NCBI RefSeq assembly: GCF_001905145.1
Contig: NZ_LWLB01000002.1
Span: 4,883 to 68,882 of the forward strand
Reading direction: 5' to 3'
DNA: 64,000 nucleotides
Origin: Nocardiopsis sp. TSRI0078
GTDB taxonomy: Bacteria; Actinomycetota; Actinomycetes; Streptosporangiales; Streptosporangiaceae
The number at the start of each line of letters is the position of its first letter. Within the stretch, counting starts at the first letter, position 1. The notes below the pieces were generated by a model. That model searched no databases. It was not told the origin of the DNA and saw only the letters and a program-made list of their open reading frames with translations. The position numbers and the translations under genes were made by a program. Positions 17,040-28,743 of this stretch are shown here, in pieces.

Positions 17040-17448
17040 CAAATTCCTGTGCCTTCATGGCGGTGGTGAAGGCGCGGTGCCCGGGGCGCCGGTACGCGTG
17101 GACGGCGTCCTTCCGGCGCATCCGGCCCGGAGAGGGCGGCGCCGGGGCGCCGAGTGTCGCGGGAGCGTGTGAGCATCGACTCCCCACCCGGCGGGGAGCA
17201 ACCCCCATGCCGTGCCGGGCCTACCCGGACTCCACCGAGGACAGGGCCGGACCGACCCCGCGCACGCTCGGCGAGCGCGCCGGGGAGAGGGGCTGCGGCT
17301 CCCCCTCGGTCAGGGCGGGCGCCATCGTCCGGTGGCCGGCCGAGGACGACGGCCCGGGGTGCGCCCACACCCCCGGTTTGCTGGAGTGGCAAATAACTTT
17401 GTCAGGTCTTGGGGGCGGGCACAGCATGGGCGGTGAAAGGGGAACACC

Positions 17449-18432
17449 ATGGACACCACCACACCACCCACCACCACCGAGAACCACCACGAGGTCGTCG
17501 TCATCGGCGGGGGCGCCGCCGGGCTCTCCGGAGCCCTGGCCCTGGCCCGCGCCCGACGCTCGGTCCTGGTCGTCGACGACGGCCGACCCCGCAACGCCCC
17601 CGCCGCGGGCGTGCACACCTTCCTGACCCGCGAGGGCACCCCGCCCACGGAACTGCTGGAGACCGGCCGCGCCGAGATCACCGGCTACGGCGCCCAGGTG
17701 CGCACCGGCCGTGTCGTGGACGCCCGGGCCCGCGCCCAGGGGGGTTTCGGCCTGCGCCTGCAGGACGGGGCCGCCCTGACCGCCGACCGGCTCCTGGTCG
17801 CCACCGGCCTGGCCGACGAGCTGCCCGGGATCCCGGGGCTGGCCGAGCGGTGGGGCCGCGACGTCCTGCACTGCCCCTACTGCCACGGCTGGGAGGTGCA
17901 CGACGAGGCGATCGGCGTCGTGGCCACCAGCGCCATGGCCGTGCACCAGGCGCTGCTGTGGCGCCAGTGGAGCTGCGACATCACCCTGTTGCAGCACAGT
18001 GCCGCGGACCTGGACCAGCACGAGCGCGACCGGTTGCGCGCACGCGGTGTGCGCGTGGTCCCGGGTCCGGTCGCGAGGGTGCGGACCGAGGAGGGGCGAC
18101 TGGTCGGGGTGGAGATGGCCGATGGCACCACCGTGGCGCTGAGCGCCCTGGTGGTGGCCACCCACATGCGGGCCCGGGTGCGGGGCCTGGAGGGATTGGG
18201 ACTGAAGGTGGTCCCGGCCCAGGCGATGGGCCAGGTGGTGGGCACACAGGTGGAGTCCGACGCGACGGGCGCCACCAACGTGCCGGGCGTGTGGGTGGCG
18301 GGCAATGCCGCCACCCCCTTCGAACAGGTCATCGGCGGTGCGGCCGCCGGGCTGCGGGCGGGTGCGGCGATCAACGCCGACCTGGTCGCCGAGCAGGCCC
18401 GCCGTGCGGTGGAGGACCTCTCCGCCGCCTGA
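17449..18432 (+). CDS. thioredoxin-reductase-like FAD/NAD(P) oxidoreductase
   Basis: 327 residues from ATG 17449 with AAAGGGG upstream. Two-dinucleotide-binding-domain flavoprotein: VVVIGGGAAGLSGALALARA at residues 16-35, the redox pair HCPYCHGWEVHD (C-x-x-C), and VPGVWVAGNAATPFEQVIGGAAAGLRAG near the end for FAD ribityl contacts. It resembles the actinobacterial TrxB-like family that often pairs with Rrf2 or ArsR regulators or with antibiotic holothin-type dithiol oxidases. The second GxGxxG motif for NADPH is weak (IGVVATSAMA), so the electron donor is uncertain. Convergent with an ArsR gene across a long hairpin. Confidence 0.88.
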   Translation: MDTTTPPTTTENHHEVVVIGGGAAGLSGALALARARRSVLVVDDGRPRNAPAAGVHTFLTREGTPPTELLETGRAEITGYGAQVRTGRVVDARARAQGGFGLRLQDGAALTADRLLVATGLADELPGIPGLAERWGRDVLHCPYCHGWEVHDEAIGVVATSAMAVHQALLWRQWSCDITLLQHSAADLDQHERDRLRARGVRVVPGPVARVRTEEGRLVGVEMADGTTVALSALVVATHMRARVRGLEGLGLKVVPAQAMGQVVGTQVESDATGATNVPGVWVAGNAATPFEQVIGGAAAGLRAGAAINADLVAEQARRAVEDLSAA

Positions 18433-18475
18433 GCGCCCGGGGGCGCCCGGACGGGCCGCGGGGGCGCGGCCCCGG

Positions 18476-18523
18476 CCGTACCGTACGCGGTGGCCACAGG
18501 AGGGGCCACCGCGTGCGGTACGG
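18476..18523. terminator. 20-bp-stem bidirectional terminator
   Basis: Arms 18476-18495 and 18504-18523 are complementary over 20 bp with a single position (G-U pairing in one direction) and an 8-base loop ACAGGAGG. It separates two convergent genes and probably terminates both. Confidence 0.8.
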
Positions 18524-18540
18524 GGGCGTGGCGCGGATAC

Positions 18541-19248
18541 TCAGCGCAGTGCCGACGCCTCGATGCCCAGCAGCTCCCGCCAGGCGCGTTCGCCGTGGTC
18601 GGTGACCCTCAACGCCCGCCCCGTGCCCGCGGGCACGCACCAGTGCGAGGCCAGGGCGTGCCGGCACAGCGCGGCTCCGGCCGCACCCGCCAGGTGGGTG
18701 CGGCGCTCGGTGAAGTCCAGGCACGCGCGTACCAGCGGGCGCCGCCCCGTGCGCGGCAGGGGTATGCCGTGCTCGGCGAACCAGGCCAGTCCCGCGTCGG
18801 TCAGCGCGAACCCGGTGTCCTGGCACAGCAGGCCCCGGTGGGTCATCGCTTCGGTGAGGGCGCAGCCCAAACGTCCGGCCAGGTGGTCGTAGCAGGTGCG
18901 TGCCAGCGCCAGCGCCCGGTCCGCGCGCACGGTGCGCAGGTTGCGGGGGCGTTCGCCGACGGGGGTGGGCTCGGCCTGGGCGGCCAGGGTCTCCACCAGG
19001 TGTGCGGCCCGGGTGTCGGCCAGGCGCACGTAGCGGTGGCGGCCCTGGCGCTGCTGGGCGAGCAGTCCGCCCCGGACCAGTCTGCTCAGGTGGTCGCTGG
19101 CGGTGGAGGCGCCCACGCCGGTGTGGCGGGCCAGCTCGCCCGCGGTCCAGGCCCGCCCGTCCAGCAGCGCCAGGCACATCCGGGCGCGGGTGGGGTCGGC
19201 GAGCAGGGCCGCCAGGGCGGCCAGGCGGTTTCCGTCAGGGGCGTGCAT
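18541..19248 (-). CDS. ArsR-family winged-helix regulator
   Basis: 235 residues from ATG 19248 with GGAGA just upstream. N-terminal winged helix: RLAALAALLADPTRARMCLALLDGRAWTAGELARHTGVGASTASDHLSRLVRGGLLAQQRQGRHRYVRLA (about residues 7-77). The long C-terminal domain carries several Cys (ARTCYDHLAGRLGCALTEAM, LLCQDTG, CLDF, LCRHALASHWCVP) that could bind metal or sense redox, an inference only. ArsR members of this length usually control efflux or detoxification genes. It follows the PrmC-like methyltransferase on the same strand with a gap of 121 bases. Confidence 0.88.
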   Translation of the reverse strand: MHAPDGNRLAALAALLADPTRARMCLALLDGRAWTAGELARHTGVGASTASDHLSRLVRGGLLAQQRQGRHRYVRLADTRAAHLVETLAAQAEPTPVGERPRNLRTVRADRALALARTCYDHLAGRLGCALTEAMTHRGLLCQDTGFALTDAGLAWFAEHGIPLPRTGRRPLVRACLDFTERRTHLAGAAGAALCRHALASHWCVPAGTGRALRVTDHGERAWRELLGIEASALR

Positions 19249-19369
19249 GCTCTCCAGGATGGGGCGGGCACCGTGCGGCGGCGACCGAAGCGTCGCCGCC
19301 GCGGTGCGTTGCACGGGGCGGGCGGATCCGCGCACGGCGCGGTGCGGGTGTGCGCCCGCCCCCGGGGGG

Positions 19370-20146
19370 TCAGCGGGTGCCGGTGAGCACGGTGGCCTCA
19401 CGCTCGGGGCAGCAGGACACCTCGCAGGACAGGCCGCCCCGGGCGAAGGCCTGCCTGGCGGCGCGGACCTGGTGTTCCTGCACCTCCACCAGCAGGTGGC
19501 CGCCCGGAGCCAGCCACCGCCCGGCCTGGGCGGTGACGCGGCGGACCAGGTCCAGGCCGTCCGCGCCGCCGTCCAGGGACCGTTGGTTCTCGTGCACGCG
19601 TGCTTCGGCGGGCAGCAGGGCGATCCGGTCGGTGGGAACGTAGGGCACGTTGGCGACCAGGACCTGGACGCGCCCGCGCAGCCGCTGCGGCAGGGCGCGG
19701 TACAGGTCGCCGTGGTGCACCCGATGGCCGGGCAGGTTGCGTCGGGCGCAGGCCACGCTGGCCGCGTCGATGTCGGCGGCGTGCAGGGTGATGTCGTCGC
19801 GTGTGTGGGCCAGGACCGCGCCCAGGGCACCGGAGCCGCAGCACAGGTCGACGGCCACGGCGCCGGGGGTGAGCAGGGAGGCGGCCTTGCGGGCCAGGAA
19901 CTCGGTACGGGGGCGGGGGACGAACACGCCCTCGTCCACCTGTAGGCGCAGTCCGCAGAAGGCGGCCCATCCCAGGACGTGTTCGAGTGGCAGGCCCGCG
20001 CAGCGGCGGTCGGCCATCGAGGCCGCTTCTTCTGGGGTGCGCGCTGTGGAGGTGATCAGGTGTGCTTCCTCCTCGGCGAAGACGCAGCCCGCCGAGCGCA
20101 AACGTGTGATCAGGGTGGAGGAGGGTGAAGAGGGTGGGGACGCCAC
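19370..20146 (-). CDS. PrmC/HemK-like protein-(glutamine-N5) methyltransferase
   Basis: 258 residues from GTG 20146, supported by GGAAGG five bases upstream. N-terminal helical substrate domain, PLEHVLGWAAFCGLRLQVDEGVFVPRPRTEFLA as in PrmC, then a Rossmann SAM domain: AVDLCCGSGALGAVLA (motif I), LHAADIDAASVACA, and NVPYVPTDRI where PrmC has NPPY. The catalytic NPPY is therefore NVPY. Related short actinobacterial paralogues are annotated as putative N5-glutamine methyltransferases and are distinct from the release-factor enzyme next to prfA; target protein unknown. Confidence 0.85.
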   Translation of the reverse strand: MASPPSSPSSTLITRLRSAGCVFAEEEAHLITSTARTPEEAASMADRRCAGLPLEHVLGWAAFCGLRLQVDEGVFVPRPRTEFLARKAASLLTPGAVAVDLCCGSGALGAVLAHTRDDITLHAADIDAASVACARRNLPGHRVHHGDLYRALPQRLRGRVQVLVANVPYVPTDRIALLPAEARVHENQRSLDGGADGLDLVRRVTAQAGRWLAPGGHLLVEVQEHQVRAARQAFARGGLSCEVSCCPEREATVLTGTR

Positions 20147-20277
20147 GAAAGCCTTCCAGGAGACTGTCGGGCGTTCCGTCAGGACGCGGTGGTGTGTCCT
20201 GGGGGTGGGAACGCCCAGCCTGCGACAGGGGGAATCGTTCTCACCTCCTCGGCCGGTCCTTGCGGTGCCCGACAACC

Positions 20278-23060
<2,783 letters not shown>

Positions 23061-23087
23061 GTGCCCGGTGGTGGTCCGCCCCGCGGG

Positions 23088-23681
23088 TCACGGCGTGGGC
23101 ATGAGGCCCGCGCAGGCCAGCAGTGCCGGTGCGACCAGCAGGATCAGGGCCAGCACCACGGGCGCGCCGAGCACCCCGAGGACGGCCGGTCCTGGGCGCG
23201 TCCGGTGCCTTCGGGAGTGGGAGAGGGCCAAGGCGCCGTAGCCCGCCGCGAACACCAGGAAGAAGAGCAGGTAGGAGAGGGCGGCGGCGTCGACCTGGTC
23301 GGCGCCGCCGGTCAGACCCGAGACCATGCCCAGTGCCTGGACCACGCTGCCCAGGGCGTACACGCCGAGGGTGGCGAAGGCTCCCCACAGCAGCACGGCC
23401 AGGACGGTCGGGGGGCGGGGGCCTGGCCGGGTGGTGACGGACAGCAGCGCCACCGCCGCTCCGAGCACCTTCAGGGCCACGACGAACCAGTTCACCACGG
23501 TCAGGCCGGCGGCGTACTCGGCGTAGGGGCCCTCGGTGAAGCGGCCGGTGAACTCGAAGGCGATGTTGACCGCCGCGAATCCGACGCAGCACAGGGCCAC
23601 CAGCCACCCGGTCACGGTGACACCGGTACCGGGCCGCCTCTGGTCGTGGGAGGGGCCGTGCGCACAAGTGGTGGAGGACAT
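23088..23681 (-). CDS. small integral membrane protein of unknown function
   Basis: 197 residues from ATG 23681. Four to five hydrophobic segments (TGWLVALCCVGFAAVNIAF, VVNWFVVALKVLGAAVALLS, TVLAVLLWGAFATLGVYALG, SYLLFFLVFAAGYGALAL, VVLALILLVAPALLACAGL). No catalytic motif is apparent. It shares a short divergent promoter region with another membrane protein gene at 23789, and the two proteins resemble each other in size and topology, so they may be distant paralogues or partners. Confidence 0.75.
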   Translation of the reverse strand: MSSTTCAHGPSHDQRRPGTGVTVTGWLVALCCVGFAAVNIAFEFTGRFTEGPYAEYAAGLTVVNWFVVALKVLGAAVALLSVTTRPGPRPPTVLAVLLWGAFATLGVYALGSVVQALGMVSGLTGGADQVDAAALSYLLFFLVFAAGYGALALSHSRRHRTRPGPAVLGVLGAPVVLALILLVAPALLACAGLMPTP

Positions 23682-23788
23682 GGCGTAAGCCAATACGTGT
23701 CGGCGTGGCCGTGTCCTCCCTCTTGCGGGGGAGGGGGATGGCTCTGCGGCGGGAGGTGCGGGCCGGGGCGCGGTCGCAGGATGGGGGC

Positions 23789-24370
23789 ATGAACTCGTGG
23801 AGACCGAAGTCCTCGACGGCGGCCTGGGCCGGAGCCGTGGCCCTGCTTCCCTACGCGGTGATGAAGACCTACTGGGCGTTCGGCGGGACGGCCGGCAGGC
23901 CGGCCGGGGACCTGGCCGAGCAGCTCAGGGCCCATGGCGCGCCCGAGGCGCTGGTGTGGATGGAACGGCACGGTCTGGACTTCACCGTCCTGGGGGCGCT
24001 GGCCGGAGCGGTGTTGCTGGTGGCGCTGGTCCTGCCGTGGGGGACGTGGCTGCCGCGCTGGGTCCTGCTGGTCCCCGGCTGGGCGGGTGCGGTTCTGCTG
24101 ACACCGTACGGGTTGGCCACCATGGTCGCCGCACCGCTGGGGTTCACGGTCGGTGACGCCGAGGGCTGGTCGTGGTGGGTGGGGCTCGTCGCCGGTGCGG
24201 CCTTCGCCGGGCTCGGCGCGGCGCTGGGTGTGTGCAGCTGGTCCTGTCAGCGGCGGACCGGGCACAGGCCCGGGGCCGGGCCGGGTTCTTCCGATGCGGT
24301 GGGGGCGTCCGGGGCGCGGGGTCTGCCGGGGCGGGAGGGGGAGGCCTACTCCTCCGCCGGGCCGGGCTGA
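23789..24370 (+). CDS. small integral membrane protein of unknown function
   Basis: 193 residues from ATG 23789, AGGA upstream. Opens AAWAGAVALLPYAVMKTYWAFGG, a pattern I associate with actinobacterial hypothetical membrane proteins; further segments at LGALAGAVLLVALVL, WVLLVPGWAGAVLLTPYGLATM and WWVGLVAGAAFAGLGAALG give about four helices. The C-terminal 40 residues are disordered and Gly/Ser-rich. The last 25 bases overlap the 3-prime end of the convergent MFS gene. No function can be assigned. Confidence 0.75.
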   Translation: MNSWRPKSSTAAWAGAVALLPYAVMKTYWAFGGTAGRPAGDLAEQLRAHGAPEALVWMERHGLDFTVLGALAGAVLLVALVLPWGTWLPRWVLLVPGWAGAVLLTPYGLATMVAAPLGFTVGDAEGWSWWVGLVAGAAFAGLGAALGVCSWSCQRRTGHRPGAGPGSSDAVGASGARGLPGREGEAYSSAGPG

Positions 24371-25670
24371 CGTGCCGCCCGCTCGGCCCGGTCCGCGCGA
24401 GCCGCCAGCACACGCAGGCGGCTCCACACCCACACCGTCGCAGCCGTGATCACCACCGCCGCGAACACCGCCGGAACCCGCAGGTCCACGCGGCCGAGCA
24501 GGCCGCCCGCCAGCGTGCCCAGGGGCAGCAGCGAGAAGGACAGCATCTTCTCCACCGTCAGCACCCGCCCCATCAGGTGTTCGGGTACCACCATCTGCAC
24601 CACCCCCGCCGACAGCACACCGGCCAACGTGCTCGTTCCCGCCAGGGCCGACCACGCCAGCGCCGCCACCCACGCGTTCGGGGCGAGGACGAACACCAGG
24701 CACATCCCCGCCTGTCCCAGGAACCCGGTCACCATGACCGCGAACCGGCCGAACCGTTCACCGGCCCGGGCCGCCAGCGCGGCACCGGTGATCGCTCCCA
24801 CCGCCGCCACCGACAGGAACACCCCGAACAATGGTTCGGGCACCCCGAAGTGGTTCTGGACCAGCAGTACGAACACCCCGGCCAAGGATCCGGCGCCGAA
24901 GTTCGCCACGGCGACGAACAGCATCAGTGCCCGCAGCGGCACGTCGCGCCACACGAAGCGCAGTCCTTCGGCCAGGTCGGAGAGCACCGGGCCGAGCACC
25001 GGCCTTCGCCCGTCGCGCGGGGGCGGCTCCGGGGAGCGCGCCTCCCGCGCGCCGGGCCCGCGGGAGGCCGGGGGGAGTCCGAGCAGGACCAGGGCTCCCA
25101 GGACCCAGGCGCCGGCGTTGACGGCCAGGGGCAGGAACGCCGCCACCACGAACAGGAACCCGCCCAGGGGCGCACCGACGAACTCCCGGGCGACCTCGCG
25201 CCCGCTCACCAGGCGTCCGTTGGCCCGGTCCACCGCGCCTCGCGCCAGGGAGGGCAGCAGGGCCCGCGCCGCCACGTCGTAGGCGATTTCGCAGCTCATC
25301 ACCGCGAACATCACCACGTACAGAAGCGCCATGGTGGCCTGTCCGGCGGCGATGAGGCCCGCCAGCGCGAGGATCACCGCGGCCCGTGTCAGGTTGGCGG
25401 CGACCATCATCCGCACCCGGTCGACGCGGTCGGCCAGGACCCCGGCGAACAGGCCGAGAAGGAGCCAGGGCAGGTAGCGGGATGCGGTCAGAGCGGCGAC
25501 GGCCAGGGGGCGTGGGTGGGTGTCACCGCGAGCATGGGCAGGGCGGTGAGCATGATGCCGTCGGCCAGGTTGCTGGACATGCCGCCCGCCCAGAAGCGGT
25601 GGAAGGCCGCGCTGAGCCGTGGCGGGGGCGGTCGGCGACACGGTTCCTTCGGGTCGGGAGCGGGCCTCAC
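24346..25670 (-). CDS. MFS transporter, frameshifted near residue 55
   Basis: The bulk (24346 to about 25505) encodes 11 membrane segments with LFAGVLADRVDRVRMMVAA (MFS loop 2-3) and VPEHLMGRVLTVEKM, a drug-exporter-like MFS_3 protein. The missing first helix lies in another frame: from GTG 25670, LSAAFHRFWAGGMSSNLADGIMLTALPMLAVT, then both frames meet at the G-run 25506-25510. One additional G there (six instead of five) would restore ...THAPLAVAALTAS. So this is either a one-base sequencing deletion or a recent pseudogene. Intact, it would be a 12-helix exporter of about 440 residues. Confidence 0.8.
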
Positions 25671-26116
25671 CCTAGCGCCGTGCGGGGACAGTCCCCCGGT
25701 GTGCGTTGCGGCCGGTTCCGGGCCCGGGGGCGGTCCTGGACGCCTGGCTCACCGAGAACGCCGAAGGGACCGCTTGCGTCATCGGCGGTACCGCGTTCGG
25801 TGCGAGGTCGCGTGTCCGGTCGCCGGCCCCGGCTTTGGAGGGGCTCGTGTTCGATCTGACCGTCCCGGTCGACCCGGAGGAGTCCGGCGGGGGGCGTCGA
25901 GGGAGCGGTCGACCGCTGTGTCGCGATGATCCGGGCGGTGCAGCGATTGGTGGTCCTCACGAGTTCCTGACCTCGGTCGGGAACGCTTGGTACGGTACGG
26001 CGGAGCAGTGCGGTGGGTGCGGGGCCTGTTGTGAAGGTCGGGCTTGGCCCTGCTCCGGCCGCGGTCGTCCTGAGCGGTTCGGCGCCTTGTCGGTGGCCCG
26101 GTCTAGGATGCCGACC
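25671..26116. other. Intergenic, no recognisable gene
   Basis: 446 bases between the frameshifted MFS gene and the VOC gene. Frames are open but the translations look unlike natural proteins and match no family I know. Possibly remnant DNA plus the VOC promoter. Confidence 0.5.
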
Positions 26117-26536
26117 ATGACTGCTCACACTGACGAGAGCCTGTTCTCGGGGATCGGCCGTGCGGTCGTCCTCGTCGAGGATCCCGATGCCGCTCTGGCC
26201 TTCTACCGCGACGTCCTCGGTTTCGGTGTCCTGCACGACGAGACGGTGGGTGGATACCGCTACCTGCACATCGGGGTGCCCGGCCAGGAGACGGTCGGCC
26301 TCTGGCTCATGACCGCCACCAGTGGTCGGGAACGCGGGCTGGTCGGCGGGCAGTGCGGTGGTCAGCCCCTGCTCGTCCTGTACACCGCCGACCTGGACGC
26401 GGTCCGCGAACACCTGCGCGGGCACGGCGTGCGGGTGTGGAACGAGCAGGAGGATGCCGACAGCCGGTCTTTGCACCTGGCGGATCTGTACGGGAACGTG
26501 ATCGTCGTGGCGCAGGTGCGCGGGTCGGTGGTGTGA
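26117..26536 (+). CDS. VOC (glyoxalase/bleomycin resistance) family protein
   Basis: 139 residues from ATG 26117, with AGGA eight bases upstream (an ATG at 26108 is in frame too). One full vicinal-oxygen-chelate unit pair: AVVLVEDPDAALAFYRDVLGFGVLHDE, then YLHIGVPGQETVGLWLM, and the second module LLVLYTADLDAVREHLRGHGVRVW ending LHLADLYGNVIVVAQ. The usual metal ligands of glyoxalase-type enzymes are partly conserved (His in LHIGV, His in LHLAD). Could bind or modify a small molecule; not assignable. Followed by a patch of pseudogenes. Confidence 0.88.
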   Translation: MTAHTDESLFSGIGRAVVLVEDPDAALAFYRDVLGFGVLHDETVGGYRYLHIGVPGQETVGLWLMTATSGRERGLVGGQCGGQPLLVLYTADLDAVREHLRGHGVRVWNEQEDADSRSLHLADLYGNVIVVAQVRGSVV

Positions 26537-26589
26537 CGCAGGGTGCCGGGTAACCCGCGAGTGGCGTGGGTGTCCCCTCGCCTCGCGTG

Positions 26590-26807
26590 TGTTGTGCGGG
26601 TCAGGAGGCGGGGCGGGTTCGGGCGGCAGGTGGACGGTCATGGTCAGGTGACAGGTTTCGGTGCCCGTACCGCGGTGGGCGTGAGGGACGTCGCCGTCGA
26701 AGGTGGTCGAAGGTGGCGGTCTGGCCGGTGGCGACGGTGTGCTCGGTGCCGTCGACGAGCAGGGTTGTGCGGTCGGAGACGACGCTGAGTTCGCCGAGCC
26801 GGGCCAA
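26590..26807 (-). pseudogene. Remnant of a cupin (XRE/cupin-type) regulator
   Basis: On the - strand one frame reads GELSVVSDRTTLLVDGTEHTVATGQTATFD, and another continues FDGDVPHAHRGTGTETCHLTMTVHLPPEP, together the C-terminal cupin of an XRE/cupin regulator. The two halves are split by a 10-bp tandem duplication GTCGAAGGTG (26696-26705 and 26706-26715), which shifts the frame. The helix-turn-helix half and start are gone. Non-functional. Confidence 0.6.
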
Positions 26808-26869
26808 CCCGCTGTTCCTGCTCGCCGCCCGCGGCGGGGACCCGGCATCGCCGCCGGCCTCCTCTGCCC

Positions 26870-27115
26870 GGCCCCTGGCGCGCCAACGCCGGTACCCCGC
26901 TCCGTGACGGTGTTCCCACCAGCTACTACACGGCCGTCCAGTTCTCCTGCCGCGCCGACAGCGTCGACGACCCCGAGGTCAAAGCCGAGCTGCTGCACCG
27001 ACAGATGGCCCACTTCCAGTCCGACGGCGACCACGCCCCCACCGCCGCCGACCGGCGGCTCCCTACGGCCAGGTGCTGTCCGGCATCCGCGGTCTGCGCC
27101 TGGAGGCCGCCCAGC
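26870..27115 (+). pseudogene. Remnant of a PaiB-like FMN-binding protein
   Basis: The + strand carries GVPTSYYTAVQFSCRADSVDD then PEVKAELLHRQMAHFQSDG, and after a frame change PYGQVLSGIRGLRLE, which follow the central part of FMN-binding negative regulators of the PaiB family as I remember them. Both ends are missing and at least one frameshift lies near 27060. Gene remnant next to the cupin remnant, perhaps once its regulated neighbour. Confidence 0.5.
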
Positions 27116-27290
27116 CGGCCGACCGGGACGTCGCGGCTCCTGGAGGTGTTGGCGGGCAGGAGCTCGACCGTGGTGTCGGCCCGGTCGGCGGTGGTGAGGC
27201 GGATGCGTCCCGCGGGGATGGCGAGAAGGGCGGGGATGTCGGTGGAAGGTCCTGCCTCCGTGCCCGTCGCTGTCGGCTGAGCACGGAGAC
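27116..27290 (-). pseudogene. Remnant of a DUF4097-type protein N-terminus
   Basis: On the - strand a frame without a start codon reads TDIPALLAIPAGRIRLTT followed by ADRADTTVELLPANTSRSRDV, like the first strands of DUF4097 beta-helix proteins. It stops matching at the junction with the PaiB remnant. Suggests that a deletion joined pieces of different genes here. Confidence 0.4.
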
Positions 27291-27314
27291 AGGACGAGCG
27301 CCCACCTTCTAGTT

Positions 27315-28556
27315 CTAGGAGGCCGCCTGTGGGGTGTGGCCCAGAGGGAGCCAGGCCACCACGGCCAGCAGCCCCACCGCACCGGCCGCGATCCAGAACG
27401 GGACCAGGAGCCCCGCGTACTCCGCCAGGAACCCGCCCGCCAGAGCCCCCAAAGCAGCGCCGCCCAGGTCGGCCAACATGTAGACACTGCCCACCCGGCC
27501 CAACAGGTGGTCGGGGGTGATGCGCTGGCGCACCGTCGTGGCGGCGACGCCCCACACCACGGTGTGCACGCCGAACAACCCCATGATCACCCCTGCCACG
27601 ACACCGTTGGTGGTCAGGGCCAGAGCGGCGTAGGTCGCCGCCTCCACCAGCAGCCCCGCGCGCAGGATCCACACTCGCCCCACACGCGGTTCCAGCCGTC
27701 CGTAGACGCGTGAGCCCACGATGCCGCCCACCGCGCCGGCGGCGATGAACAGCCCGAACCCCGTCTCGGACAGCCCGAGGTGTTCGCGGGCGTAGAGCAC
27801 CCAGACCGCGAAGGCCCCCAGCCCGGTGAGGTTCATGACCAGGATGCACCCGCACAGGGTGCGCAGCCCGGGCGTGCGCCAGACGAAGGCCAGACCGCGT
27901 GCGATCTGCGCCCGGAGCGTGGCCTGCTCGTTCTCTTCTGCTTCGGGGGCGGGGGTGCGCGCCTGGGAGATGCGGGCGATGAGCAGACCCGCGAGGGCGA
28001 AGGCCAGCGCGTCGAAGGCGAAGGGCAGGGCCCACAGCACGGCGAAGGCCAGCGCGCCCAGGGGCGGGCCCAGGAGCTGGTTGTTCAGGGAGAACGTCAG
28101 GGCCAGGCGGGCGTTGGCCCGCCCCAGCGACTCGCGGCCGACCACGCGGACCAGGGCCGCCCCGTAGGCGGTGTCGGCCAGGCTCTCGCCCGCCCCCATG
28201 AGGAACAGCGCGGTGTAGAAGAGCCACAGGGGCACCTCGCCGGTCAGCACGGTCAGGGCCAGCACGCCCAGGACCGCCGCGCGCGCGAGGTTGGCGGCCA
28301 CGAGCACCGCTCGGCGGGGGAACCGGTCGGCCAGCGCTCCGGCGACCAGGGCGAACAGCAGCTTGGGCAGCTGCTGGACCGCGACGGCGGCCGAGACCGC
28401 GACCGCGGAGGGCGACAGGGAGGCGACCAGGAGCGGGCCCGCTGCGAGCAGGGCCCCGTCGCCGAGGTTGGTGATGGCCGAGGCGCACCACAGGCGGGTG
28501 AAGTCGGGCCCCAGAGGGGGCAGGTGCGTGCGGCGGGCACGACGGAGAAGGGACAT
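27315..28556 (-). CDS. MFS drug-exporter-like transporter
   Basis: 413 residues from ATG 28556; GGGGAG eight bases upstream is its ribosome site. Twelve predicted membrane segments; loop 2-3 is GALADRFPRRAVLVAANLARA, and QRITPDHLLGRVGSVYMLAD is typical of the MFS_3 enterobactin/macrolide-efflux-like group. Its 5-prime leader holds a 20-codon open frame with its own strong ribosome site and a segment able to base-pair with this gene's ribosome site, suggesting inducible translation, as known for several antibiotic-resistance exporters and methyltransferases. Substrate unknown. Confidence 0.88.
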   Translation of the reverse strand: MSLLRRARRTHLPPLGPDFTRLWCASAITNLGDGALLAAGPLLVASLSPSAVAVSAAVAVQQLPKLLFALVAGALADRFPRRAVLVAANLARAAVLGVLALTVLTGEVPLWLFYTALFLMGAGESLADTAYGAALVRVVGRESLGRANARLALTFSLNNQLLGPPLGALAFAVLWALPFAFDALAFALAGLLIARISQARTPAPEAEENEQATLRAQIARGLAFVWRTPGLRTLCGCILVMNLTGLGAFAVWVLYAREHLGLSETGFGLFIAAGAVGGIVGSRVYGRLEPRVGRVWILRAGLLVEAATYAALALTTNGVVAGVIMGLFGVHTVVWGVAATTVRQRITPDHLLGRVGSVYMLADLGGAALGALAGGFLAEYAGLLVPFWIAAGAVGLLAVVAWLPLGHTPQAAS

Positions 28557-28563
28557 GGCGGAA

Positions 28564-28649
28564 ACTCCCCGAGGCATGGCGAAGGCGCCGATCGGCGCGT
28601 GGACGGGACAGCACGGTCGGGTGCCGTCCGGCCCGCCTCGGCGGGGAGT
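28564..28649 (-). promoter_or_regulatory. Predicted RBS-sequestering stem in MFS leader
   Basis: The exporter's ribosome site region CCTCGGGGAGT (28574-28564 on the - strand) can pair with ACTCCCC-GCC-GAGG (28649-28636): 7 plus 4 bp with a 3-base bulge. The loop holds a perfect palindrome GCGCCGATCGGCGC (28585-28598). GGGAG in the leader ORF (28697-28693) could compete for ACTCCC. This layout fits translation attenuation. Confidence 0.5.
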
Positions 28650-28680
28650 CGCGTGATGTGGAAGCGGAAGGGCCCGCGGC

Positions 28681-28743
28681 CTACCGCGAGGGCTCCCGGT
28701 GCCGGGCGGGCTGGGCGATCGGGCGCGCGGTGGTGGTGTGCAT
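28681..28743 (-). CDS. Putative 20-residue leader peptide
   Basis: MHTTTARPIAQPARHREPSR then TAG, from ATG 28743, with AAAGGA five bases upstream, a better ribosome site than most genes here. It lies 124 bases before the MFS exporter start on the same strand. Rich in Arg, Pro and Thr, codons suited to ribosome stalling. No homology claimed; the call rests on its ribosome site, position and the RNA pairing downstream. Confidence 0.5.
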   Translation of the reverse strand: MHTTTARPIAQPARHREPSR

